64,000 bases of DNA, taken from Rebecca billardiae RCC1528 (Eukaryota; Haptophyta). Under the pieces are notes generated by a model. That model did not search any database. It was not told where the DNA came from and saw only the letters and a list, made by a program, of their open reading frames with translations. Each line of letters opens with the position of its first letter. Position 1 is the first letter of the stretch. The translations under genes were made by a program, and so were the position numbers. The stretch is from assembly GCA_965240325.2 (NCBI GenBank), contig OZ251250.1, forward strand, positions 310,001 to 374,000, written 5' to 3'. Below are positions 11,526 through 21,511 of the stretch, piece after piece.

Positions 11526-12001
11526 ATGGCGGCGGCGGCGTCGCCGTCGACGATGCGCTCGCGCTTCTTTGGGGCGCGCGAGCGCGGGCGCGACGAGGAC
11601 ATCGCCGCGGCGCTCGACGACCTTCGCCGCGAGCGCCGCCGCGCCGCGCCGCGCGAGCCCGCGCCCGCCGCCGCGCCGCGCGCCGCCGCCGGCGACGCGG
11701 CCGCGGCCGCGGCGCCCTCCGCGGCCACGCACGCGGCCGCGGAGGCGGAGCTGTGCGCCATCTGCCTCGAGCCGCCCGAGCTGCCGGCGCAGCTGCGCAG
11801 CTGCCGCCACCGCTTCTGCGTGCCGTGCCTCGTGCCGTGGGTCGCCAGGTGCTCGCGCTGCCCGCTGTGCAAGCGCGAGATTCAATCTTACGCGTACCAG
11901 CAGCCAGGGGGGCAGCACGTGCGCTGCCAGGTGCCGCCGCGGGCGCTCGCGCCGGCGCCGCTCGAGGGCGGCTGGGAGGACGGCGCGTCCGGGGGCGAGG
12001 C

Positions 12002-12035
<34 letters not shown>

Positions 12036-13181
12036 CTGCACAACTGCCAGATCTGCGGCGGGGGCGAGCACGCGGCGGCCATCCTGCTTTGTGACGAGTG
12101 CGATGGCGGCCACCACCTGTACTGCCTGCGCCCGGCGCTGAGCGCGGTGCCGGAGGGCGCGTGGCTGTGCCCGGGCTGCGCGGAGGGGGCGGCCGTGCTC
12201 GTGGCGAGCGCGGACGCGGACGAGGACGCCGAGCAGATGCGACTCGACGCCGAGACGGCCGGCGCGAGCGACGGCGGAGGCGGCGGCTTCGGCGGCGGCG
12301 GCGGCTTCGGACACGGCGACGACGACGACGGCGACGACGACGGCGACGGCGACGGCGGTGACGTGGCCGCGCGCATGCTGCGCCGCGCGCTGCGCGCCGC
12401 CGCGCCGCCGCCGCGCGAGCCAGCGCTCGGCGCCGCGCCGCGCCACCGCCGCCGCCGCAGCGAGGACGGCGGCGCGGCTGCCGCGGCTGCCGTGTCGCCC
12501 GGCCCACCGCGCAGGCGCCGCCGGCGGGGCGTTGTCGTCGTCGAGGAGGAGGAGGAGGAGGAGGAGGAGGAGGAGGAGGAGGAGGGCCGCGCGCGGTGGC
12601 AGCGGCAGCGCCAGCAGCCCCGCGGTGGGCAGACGCCGCGCCGCGCGCACGCCGCCGGCAGCGCGCGGGACGGGGGCGGCCGCGCGCGCACCCCGCCTCC
12701 GTCGAGCGCGCGCGCGCCAAGGCTCGGCTCGGCCGCGCGCTCGGCCGCGCGCGCCGGCGCGCGCGCGGAGCGCGGGCGCTCCTCGCCGCGCGTGCTCTGC
12801 CCCGCCACGCCCGCCGCCGCCGACGCGACGAGCGCGGACGCGCCGGAGCCGCCGTGGGGGTCCGGACCCGCCGGACTCTCCGGACTCTCCGGACTCCGCC
12901 GGGGAGCAGGCCCCGGCGGCACAGCGCACGCGGCCGCCCGCCGAGGCCGGGCGGCGCCCAGCGCCCGAGACGCGTGCGGCGCGCGCGGCGGCGCAGCGCC
13001 GGCGGTCGCCGCATGGGAGGCGCGCTTCGCAGCGCTCGCGGCTGACGACGAGCCGCGCCGCCCGCCCGCGCCGCCGCCGCCCGCGCCGCCGATCGCCGAG
13101 TACTTCGACCGCTTCGCCCACGTTGGCGCGGCCGATGGCGCGCGGCAGCGTGCGGCGCCGCCCGCGCACTGGCGCCGTTGA
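11526..13181 (+). CDS. RING finger plus PHD finger protein
   Basis: Single-exon frame of 551 residues from ATG 11526. A C3HC4 RING finger starts near residue 76 (CAICLE, CRHRFCVPC, then CSRCPLCK), typical of E3 ubiquitin ligases. An acidic Asp run follows, then a C4HC3 PHD finger (CQICGGG, LLCDECDGGHHLYC, WLCPGC) near residues 176-220, which usually reads histone H3 tails. The rest is Gly/Asp, then Arg/Ala/Ser-rich with a run of about 14 Glu. The order RING then PHD resembles animal PHRF1, but no SRI domain is visible, so function is inferred as a nuclear ubiquitin ligase or chromatin reader. No intron is needed, unlike most neighbours; an upstream non-coding exon cannot be excluded. Confidence 0.82.
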
Positions 13182-13770
13182 CGGCTGAGGACTGGCAGCC
13201 ACTGGCTCGGCCCGCGCGGGCCGCGGCGCGGACAGCGCGCGGCCGAACTCGATCGTCAGTACTACTACAAGCAGCCTAAGGGCAAGGCCCGGGGCGGGCG
13301 CCCGCGGGCGGAAGCCTGAGCCTCCGCGCAGCGCAGGCGGGTCGAGTGGTCGTCTTCAAGTGGTGACTCACTTTGTCTTTTGCACGACGGACCGAGCAAG
13401 TGATCGATGAGTGCCCTAGTGATGAGGACGACGCGAGTGTCGCGGATCGATCTGATGACGGCTGCTAAGTGCTTACCAGCTAGCAGTCCGCGATATAGTA
13501 GTGTCGTCCGCCGCTGCATGAAATGTGATATTGTGAATGGCAGTGAGAGTCACACTCACTGTCAGAGTGACGCAGTGTCGCGGTGCTGCTGTGCCAGCTG
13601 TGTGATGGATCGACTGCTACTAGTCACTGCTGTAGTGATGCCCATCGGCATCGCGACATGATCGGCATCGGCATCGCGTCAATCAGAGTGAGTCAGAAAT
13701 CGACAGATACGAATATTAATTATATATATTATAATATTAATATATATATATATATTGCCCCTCTTCTGCA
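13182..13770. other. Intergenic, GC-rich to AT-rich transition
   Basis: No supported gene. The first 150 bp are GC-rich (probable 3' UTR of the RING-PHD gene), then balanced sequence, then a TATATA run at about 13719-13756 just before the duplicated GC island. Confidence 0.45.
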
Positions 13771-13945
13771 GCTGCGCGCCGCTTGGCCGGCGCGCGGCGA
13801 CGCGTACTGTACGACCTCATCCTCATCCAGGCGCCCACGCGGGCGCACGGGGGCGACAGCCGCGGCTGCCGCTTGCCGGAGCTGCTCGCCGCTAGGTCGG
13901 CGGGCGGCGACATCAACTACGACCTCACCCTCATCCAAGTGCTCC
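13771..13945. repeat. Imperfect tandem duplication, about 110-bp period
   Basis: GCTGCGCGCCGCTTGGCCGG at 13771 recurs at 13881 with 26 of 30 bases matching, and TACGACCTCATCCTCATCCA at 13810 recurs at 13918. The offset changes from 110 to 108 bp, so a 2-bp indel separates the copies. The unit sits in a GC-rich island (13757-14160) between two AT-rich tracts. No gene is claimed. Confidence 0.6.
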
Positions 13946-14164
13946 GGAAGGCGCTCGGCCGCGGCGGCATCTGCCGTCGCCGCCGCGTGCCCCAGGCCCA
14001 GGCCGAGGCGGTGCTCCATCCCGGCCCCGCTCCCGTAGGGGGGGCAGGGCTGCGGGTGGCGCACTGTCTGACCTGGACGGAAGGCGCGGACGCATTCTAT
14101 GTGCGTGTCTGTTGCACTCTGTCTCCGAGCCTGACGCTTGTGCCTTGTCCGATGCTGCCACGTC

Positions 14165-14236
14165 GTTAAATATAATAATAATATATATTAATATATATGT
14201 ATTAATATATATTGATATATATTGATATGTATATTG

Positions 14237-14270
<34 letters not shown>

Positions 14271-14402
14271 TAATATATATTGGTAATTACACACATATAT
14301 ATATATATGTAATTACCAATATATATATGTAATATATATATATATTACATATATATATATATATTACATCACACACCGTACACACACATATATATATATA
14401 TA
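14165..14402. repeat. AT-rich tract with nested palindromes
   Basis: About 240 bp of nearly pure A/T. Around 14273-14328 is a long hairpin: TTGGTAATTAC on the left pairs with GTAATTACCAA on the right across a CACATATAT loop, with the flanking AT repeat extending the stem. A second smaller AT palindrome follows. Confidence 0.75.
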
Positions 14403-14580
14403 GCAGCAGCGCGACGCGCGCGCGGTTATACTGGAGACAGCCGTAAGTTCGGTGGGATCCCTCGATGGGCATCTCCGCCATGAATATGCATGCGCGCATC
14501 GCGACACGACGATGATGTCAAAGTCCTCTGAGGCCGAGCCGCCGGCTCATCGCCGCGCCGCGCGCCTGCGCGCGGCGCGA

Positions 14581-17442
14581 TCACAAGGCCCGCCGGCCGG
14601 CGGCGGCGGCGGTGTCGTTCTCCTTGTTGCTGCCGCTCGCGCCGGTGGCGCCGACCCGCGCGGGCGGCGGCGCACCGCCCGCCGCCGCGCCCGCGGCTGG
14701 CGACAGCTTGACGGGTGCGGCGGAGGCCGCGCCGGCGCCGCCCGCGCCGCGCGCGGCGGCGCCGCCCGGCGTGCCGCCGTGCGCGGCCGCGTAGCCCGCC
14801 GCCGCGCCGCCGCCGGGCGGCGTCATCAGGTCGATGAGGTCGGCGGGCGAGGCCACCCCGTTGGACTCGGCGAACGCCTGCAGCACGGCCTTGGACGGGG
14901 TGGCGTGCAGCGGGCCGCGCGCGCCCGCCGCCGCGCCGGCAGGCGGCTGGTGCGCGGCCTCGTGCTTGAGCCGCGCCGCGAGCTTGACGACAGACTCGAC
15001 TGTGCGCAGCTTGGGCGCGGGCATCGCCGTCGCCGCGCCGCGCGTGCGCTCCGAGTGCTCGCGCGCCGTCTGCGGCCGCTGGCTCGCGTCCGCCATCGTC
15101 GCGCGCCGCACCGCCTCGGCCGCGATCGCCGCCGCTGCCGCGTCGTCGCGCAGCCGGTAGGTGAGTGTCTTGCGCGGCCCGGGCGAGGGCGCGGGCCCGC
15201 CCACGCCGCCGCCGCCGCCGCCCTCGTCGTCCACCTCTGCCGCGCGCAGGATCTGCTGCAGCGAGAGCGGCACCGGGCGGAACGGCTCGGCCGGCGCGGG
15301 CGCGCGCATGCGCGGCGCCGTGTGCGCGCCGCCGGCGGCCGCGGCCGCGGCCGCGGCCGCCGCGCGGCCGGGCGTGCGCGAGAGCGTGTTGGCGCGCGCC
15401 GGCGTGGGCGCTCCGGCCGCGCGGTGCGGCTGCGCCGAGCGAGGCGTCTGCGCGCCGCCGCCCGCCGCGCCGCGCGTGGGCGTCGCGCCGCCACCGCCGG
15501 CTGCGGCTGCGGCGGGCGCGGCGGGCGCGCCCGCGCGCGGCGCTCGCTTGCGCTCGGACTCCGCCGCGTCCGCCGCCATCTCCGCCTCGAGCTGCGCGCG
15601 CAGCGCGCCGCCGTCGAAGCAGCCCGCGATGATCTCGTGCGCGTGCCGCTCCTCCCACGCGCCCAGCGCGTCGAGCAGCCGCGCGCTCACGCGCGGCAGC
15701 TCGACGGCGCACTCGCGGCGCGCGCGCTCCTCCCGCAGCAGCCGCCCCGCCGGGTCTCTGCGCGAGGTGAGGCGCGACGGGTCTGCCGAGGCGGCCTCCA
15801 GCTCGGCGCGCTGCGCCAGCAGCTGCTCCCGCCGCCGCTTGAGCCGGAGCAGCGGCGCCGCCTCGCGCTGCAGCGCGCGCAGCCGCTCGGTCTCCGCCTC
15901 GATCTCGGCCAGCCCGGCCTCGAGCGCATCCGCCGAGGTGTCGGCGGCGGCGGCGGCGGCGCCGCCGCCCGCGGCCGCTGCGCCCGCGGCGGCCGTGCTG
16001 CCGGTGCCGCCGGCTGCGGGCCTGGCGGTGGTCGGCTGCGCCGGGGCGGTGGCGTCCGCGTCGAGCGGGCCGAGCACGGCGGGCGAGACGCGCTTGCGCT
16101 GCTCCTCCTGCGCGCGCAGCGCGCGCGGCGGCGGCGGATGGGGACGGCGGTGGGCGTGTGGGCGCGGCGCGGCGCGGCGCGGCGCACCGCGCGGTGTGTG
16201 CGCGGTGGGCGCGCGGCGCGCGACGCGACGCTAGGGCGCCGAGCGCCGCCGCCGAGGTGCTGCTGCGCGGCGCGGCGGCGCGCACCTCCGGCACGCCCAT
16301 CTCGGCCCAGAGCGCGCGCAGCTCGACGCGCGCCTCGCTCACCAGCCTCGAGATCGACGCGCGCCGCAGCCGCTCCAGCCGCTCCACCTCCGCGCCCCAG
16401 CGGCGCAGCGCGCGCTCCGACACGTCCTGCGCGGCCGCGTGCGCCGCGCTCGGCTCGAGCTCAAGCCCGAGCTTGGCTGAGATCTGCTCGACGCGCGCGG
16501 CGGAGGCGCGGATGGCGGCGACGCGCTGCGCGCGCGTGGCCTCGAGGCTCGAGAGCTCCGCGCGCAGCGCGTCGAGCGCCGCCGCGGACAGCCGCGCCGG
16601 CGGCGCCACCGCCTCCGCCTCCGCCGCGCCCGCGAGCGCGCCGCGCAGCGAGCCGACCGCTGCGCACAGCTCGCGCGCGGCGGCGCCGCGCCGCGCGGCC
16701 TCGGCGTCGAGGGCGCGCACGGAGGCGTCGAGCGCGCCGAGCGCGCGCGTCGAGAGCGGCGCGGCGCGCTCGTCCCGCGCCGCGTGCTCCGCCTCGTCCT
16801 CGCCCAGCGCGGCGCACAGCGCCGCGCGCCGCTCGCGCAGAGCCGCGGACGCGGCGGCGCGCTCCGTGCGAGCGCGCCGCCAATCGTCCAGCGAGCGCGA
16901 GGCGGCGGCAAGGCGGCGGAGCAGCGGCTCGTCGTGCGCGAGCGGCTCGGGCGGCGCGTCGCCCAGCTCGCGCGCCGCGCGCTCGATCTCGCCCAGCGTC
17001 TCCGAGAGCTCCGCGCGTAGGCGGTCGCGGTGCGCTGCGCGCGCGCGGCGGTCGCGCGCGACGCGGCGAGCGCGCGGCGCGCGGCGCGGTGGGCGGGCGG
17101 TGGGCGGGCGCGCGCGGGGCGGCATGGAGGGCGCGCGCGAGCGCATGCCGCGCTCCCCTGCGCGCCGCCCCCGCCACAGCCGCCGCCGCCCCCCCCTGCG
17201 CCGAGCGGCGCGCGCGCACCGGCCTCTGCGGTGAGGGCGTCCAGAAACGTGGCGGTGAGCCGCTCCTTCAGGCCCACGATGGCGGCGTCGCGCTGCTCGG
17301 GCGGCGTGCCCACCTCGAGCCAGGTCTCGGCGAGCCCGCGCCGCGCCACGCCGCAGAGCAGCTCGAGCTTCGCGTCAAGGTCGGCCGTGAGGTCCTCGGC
17401 CGACCAGTCGGCGGCGGCCGCGTCGGCCGCGGCGCCGGCCAT
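14581..17442 (-). CDS. MAP65/PRC1/Ase1-type microtubule-bundling protein
   Basis: Three exons on the minus strand join in phase: 17442-17220, 17034-16286 and 16107-14581, giving 832 residues. Junction 2 rebuilds LWAEMGVPE + EEQRKR, the hallmark of the family, and exon 3 carries DPSRLTSRRDPAGRLLREER followed by the conserved ELPRVSARLLDALGAWEE (spectrin-like microtubule-binding region, from about residue 432). The N-terminus ETWLEVGTPPEQRDAAI fits the dimerisation rod, and exon 2 is almost wholly heptad-like coiled coil. These proteins cross-link antiparallel microtubules in the spindle midzone or phragmoplast. The C-terminus is disordered, with Thr/Ser-Pro sites (TPTRG, TPRSA, LSRTPG) and a KEN sequence at about residues 819-821, a possible APC/C signal. 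It diverges from the next gene across 214 bp. Confidence 0.85.
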
Positions 17443-17656
17443 TTCGTTCGTTGTCGCGGGCCGTCCGTTCGAAAAAAGCGGCCGTTTCGGCCGCGCCGGC
17501 GCGACGGCGGAATCTTCCGGCTGCAGAATTGGTGAGAAAATGAAATCCGCCGCCGACAAAAGCACCTCCGAAATCAATTCGGGGCTCGGGCCCACGTCCG
17601 TCTTTGGTCCGTCCGCGGAGAGGCGCGCCGCGCAGCCTTGCGCTTGCCAGGTCGAG
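17443..17656. promoter_or_regulatory. Divergent upstream region with GC palindrome
   Basis: The 214 bp between the MAP65-like gene (-) and the NTF2-like-repeat gene (+) must hold both promoters. It contains the palindrome GCGGCCGTTTCGGCCGC at 17478-17494 and, unusually for this area, A/T-rich bits (GAAAAAA, GAGAAAATGAAAT). No known factor site is assigned. Confidence 0.5.
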
Positions 17657-18814
17657 ATGATGATGGCCGCGCTCGCGCTCGCGCTGCTCGTCGCGCTCGC
17701 GCCGCGGGCGGCGGCGGGCCACCTCGGCCCCGCGCCGGCGCGCGCGCGTGGCGCACGCCTCTCCCGCGCGCGCGCGCCGTGCATGCGCGACGACGCGCCC
17801 GTCGCCTCCGCCGGCGGCGGCGGCGGCGGCGCGGCGGCCGGCGGCAGCGGCGGCGCGGCGCGCGCGCGCATCGACGGCCTGCTGCCGGCGGACGAGTACG
17901 CGGCGGCGTGCGCGCGGCACGTGGCGATCCAGCGCTTCGTCGCCCAGCTGCCCGGCCCGATGCAGCGCCCGCTCCCCGCCTCCGCGTACGCGCCCGCCGT
18001 CGCGCTGCGCGGCCAGTTCAGCGCCGAGTTCAGTCAAGAGCTCGTGGTCGGGTATGGGGCGTACGCGGCGGCGCTCGAGTCGTTCGCCGCGGCGCAGCGC
18101 TCGGAGCTCAACCCGCTGCGCGTGGCGCTCACCGAGTGGGAGCCCGAGCTCGAGCCGGGCGGCGTGCGCGTGCGCTGGCGCGGCGTGTTTGCACAGCCCG
18201 CGCTGCGCGCGCTCGCCGCGCGCGCCGGCGCGGCCGCCGCCGGCGGCGGCGGCGGCGCGGCCGCGCAGCCGGCGGGCGTGGAGCTGCGGGGCACGGCGGC
18301 GTTCGCGTTCGACGAGCGCGGGCGCATCGCCTCGCACGCGCTCGAGCTCACCGAGCTCGGCGGCGCCGCCCTCGACCCCGATCTCCGAGCGGAGATTGGC
18401 GCGTGGCTCGCTTTTCTCGTGCCCGCGGCCGCGCCCGGCGGGCTGCGCGGTGGCGGTGGCGGTGGCGGTGGCGGTGGCGGTGGCGGCGGTGGTGGTGGCG
18501 GTGGGGCGAGCGGCGGTGGCGGGCGTGGGCCGGTGCGGCGCGTGCCGCCCAACCCGACGCGGCTCTTTGCGCTGCTGCAGGCCGCGGCGGCGCGCGGTGG
18601 CGCGCAGGGCGCCGGCGCCGCGCGCGCGCGCACGCCCGCGCCGCCGCGCGCGCCGCCGCCACCGCCACGCCGCTCGGGTGCCCCGCTGCCGCTGCAGCCG
18701 CCGGCGGTGCCGCTGGCCGGCAGCGCGGACTTTGAGCAGTACCGCGCGGTGCACGAGGCGGCGCACGCGCTGGCGGCCGCGCTCGGCGCGCCACCACCGC
18801 CGCCGGCGCAGGAC

Positions 18815-18854
<40 letters not shown>

Positions 18855-20214
18855 GCGGCGGCGCGGCGGCGGGCGGCGGCGCGGCGGCGGGCGGCGGCGC
18901 GGCGGCGGGCGGCGGCGCGGCCGGTGCGCCGCCCGTGCCGCCGCCCGCGCTGCCCGAGCTGGCGCCCGACGCGACGGTGCTCGGCGAGAGGGGCGCGGTG
19001 CTCGCGGCGGGCGCGGGCGCGTGCTCCGCGCTCCTCCGCGCGCTCCGCGCGCTGCGCGCGCTCAGCGGCGGCGCCGACGAGCTGCGCGTCCTTAGCGCGC
19101 GCGTGGCGTGGGATGGCACGCAGCGGCGCGTGCGCGCGCAGGCGGCGGGCGAGGGCGCGACGCACGCGCTGGCGCTGGGCGCGGCGTACGTGGCGCGGCT
19201 CGCGCCCGCGGAGGGGCTGCCCGGCGCGACGCTCGCGCTGCAGCTCGACGCCGAGCTCGCGCTCCGCGTCGCCCCCGCCGAGCCCGGCGCCAGCGCGGGC
19301 CGGGTGCAGCTCGCGGCGGTGCGGCTGACGCGCGTCGCGTGCGGAGGGCGGCGCGTGCCGGCGGCGGCGCTGGCGAGGCTGCTGCGCGCGCTGGGCGCGG
19401 GCGGCGGCGGCGCGGCGGGCGCGGGCGGGCCCGAGCTGCGCCGCGCGGCGGGCGAAGACGCCGACCGCGCGGCGCCGCGCGTGCTCGCCGCCGTGCTCGC
19501 CACGCTGCTCGCCGCAGACGACGACGCGGACGCGGACGCGGCGGCGGCGGCGGCGCGCGCGGGCGCGGACGGCGCGGGCGCGGGCGGCGAGGCGGAGGCG
19601 GCGGGGGAGGCGGAGGGCGGCGGTGGCGGGGCGGCGCCGACGCGCCTCGCACCCGACGCGCGCGCCGCGCGCGCGTGGCGCGCCGCGTGCGCGCTGCCCG
19701 CCGCGCTCGACGCCGTCGCCGCCGAGCTGCGCGCCCCTACGCCGCTCGCCGCCGCCGCGGCCGCGCCGCCGCCGAGCGCGGCCGAGGCGACGTTGCTAGC
19801 GCTGCTGGCGCCGGGCTGCGAGGTGCGCGGGCTGCTCGACGAGACGCTCGCGACGTCGCGCGACGGCGTGGCCGGCGCGCTGCGCGCCGCGCGGCTCGCC
19901 GGCGGCGCGCTCGCGCAGGCCGGGCCGGCGGGCGGGGCGGGCGGCGGCGCGGCCGACGCGCTGCGGCGCGCGGCCGCCGCCGCCGCCGCCGCCGCCGCCT
20001 CGCCGCCGCCCGGCTCAGCCGCCGCCGCCGCCGCGGCCGCGGCCGCCGCCGCCGCAGCGGCGACCTCGGCCGGCGGCGGCGGCGCGAGCGAGCGCGCGGC
20101 GCGCGGCGCGGCCGACGAGGGCGGCGGCCCCTCGGCCGGCGGCTGCGTCATCGAGCGGCTCGGAAGCGGCGGCGGCGCCGACGACGTCGGCGGCGGCGGC
20201 GGCGGCGGCGTCGT

Positions 20215-20257
<43 letters not shown>

Positions 20258-20998
20258 GGCGCTCAGACCATAGACCTCGTGTGGCGGCCGGTGGTGGGCG
20301 CGGCGGCGCAAGGCGGCGGCGCGAGCGGCGGCGGGGGCGGCGGCGGGCTGCGCCTCCGCCTCCGCCTCCGCTTCGAGCTCGACGGCGCCACCGGGCTGGT
20401 CGCCGCCATCCGCGTGCTCGACGGCACCGCCAACGGAGCGCCCCTGCTGCCGGCCGCGCTGCGGGGCGTGGCGGGGTGGGCGCGCGACGCGCGGCGCTGG
20501 GCGGGCGGCGGCGCGGCGGCGGGCGCGGCGGCGGGCGCGGCGGCGGCGCGCGGCGGGCCGGCGCCGATGCAGCCGCAGGCGCTGCAGCCGCTCTTCGAGC
20601 GGCTGGCGCGCGTGGTCGAGGCGGCGGTCGGGCCGGCGCCGAGCGGCGCCGCCGACGCGGACGCGGACGCGCCGCCGCCGACGCCGCCGCCCTACTCGCC
20701 GCCGACGCCGCCTGCGCGCGCGCCGCCGCCGCTGCCGCCGACGCCGACGCGCGCGGTGGGGGGCACGCGCGCGCCGCCGCCGGCGGCGCCGGGCGGCGCC
20801 GCCGCCGACGGCGCGCCCCGCCCGAGCGGCCGGCCGCGCGCCGACGCCGAGGCGGAGGTGCGCCGAGCGCAGCCGACCCCTCCCCCTCCTCCTCCTCCCC
20901 CGCCGCGCACGGGCGGCGGCGGCGGCGGCGGCGCTGCTGCGGCTGCGCAGCCCGGCGGTGCGGACGAGCCGTTCGACGCGGACGTGGACGCGGACTGA
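17657..20998 (+). CDS. Secreted or plastid protein with probable NTF2-like repeats
   Basis: Single-exon frame of 1,113 residues from ATG 17657. MMMAALALALLVALAPRAAAG is a clear signal peptide; the following Arg/Ala-rich stretch (ARARGARLSRARAPCMRD) looks like a transit peptide, so targeting to a complex plastid is likely. The first folded segment (about residues 75-255: DEYAAACARHVAIQRFV, FSAEFSQELVVGYGAYAAALESF, VRVRWRGVFAQ, TAAFAFDERGRIASHALELT) reads as a SnoaL/NTF2-like or DUF2358-like fold. Two more divergent segments follow the same plan (about residues 360-590 and 680-960), each with helix, strand and RLRFELDGATGL-type hairpins, parted by long Gly/Ala/Pro runs. The fold call is inference from pattern; the function is unknown. 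The last part is Pro/Ala-rich and disordered. Confidence 0.6.
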
Positions 20999-21511
20999 GC
21001 GCGCGGGGCTGCTCGGGGCAGCGGGCGCGGCTGCGGGAGTGTGCGGGCTCGGTGCCCGGCTGGCCGCTGCCCAAGTGGCGCAGCACGGCGGCAGCATGCG
21101 CTGGTCTGCGCCTGCCGGCAGCGGTGTCACTGTCCGCGGGCGGCGCGTTGCCCGACCCTCTACCCAACTACTGCCAACTGACCGCTGGCGCGGTGTGCGT
21201 GGCAGCAGCCGGGCCAGCCAGTGTCACCGCTCGCTCCGAGGCACAGTGGGGTGAGGCGGACGAGTGGTACGTCGTCTCCGCAGTCGACGACACGATTGGA
21301 CGACGACAACGACGACGACCGCGCACGACGCTGGGCGCTGGCGGGTCTGATGAGTGCGCGGCACCACTGACCACAGCAGGTCTGACGGCTGCGCGCGCGC
21401 AATAAACCGCATATTGATGCGCGCGGGTTTTTTATTCGTCTGCTACGCGACTTTCGGATATTCATCGATGATGACGACGATGGCGGTCCACGCGCCATCC
21501 AAGCACTTCGA
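20999..21511. other. Intergenic between two plus-strand genes
   Basis: No supported frame. It contains AATAAA at 21401 and a short GGGTTTTTTATTCG run near 21426, possibly the 3' end of the upstream gene, followed by the promoter of the hexosaminidase. Confidence 0.45.

Noticed and set aside
11406-13202. Minus-strand frames opposite the RING-PHD gene
   Set aside because: The RING and PHD cysteine patterns are on the plus strand; the minus frames are Arg/Ala shadows.
18034-20151. 705-residue minus-strand frame opposite the NTF2-like gene
   Set aside because: Ser/Ala/Pro-only shadow with no domain; the plus frame has a signal peptide and ordered segments.
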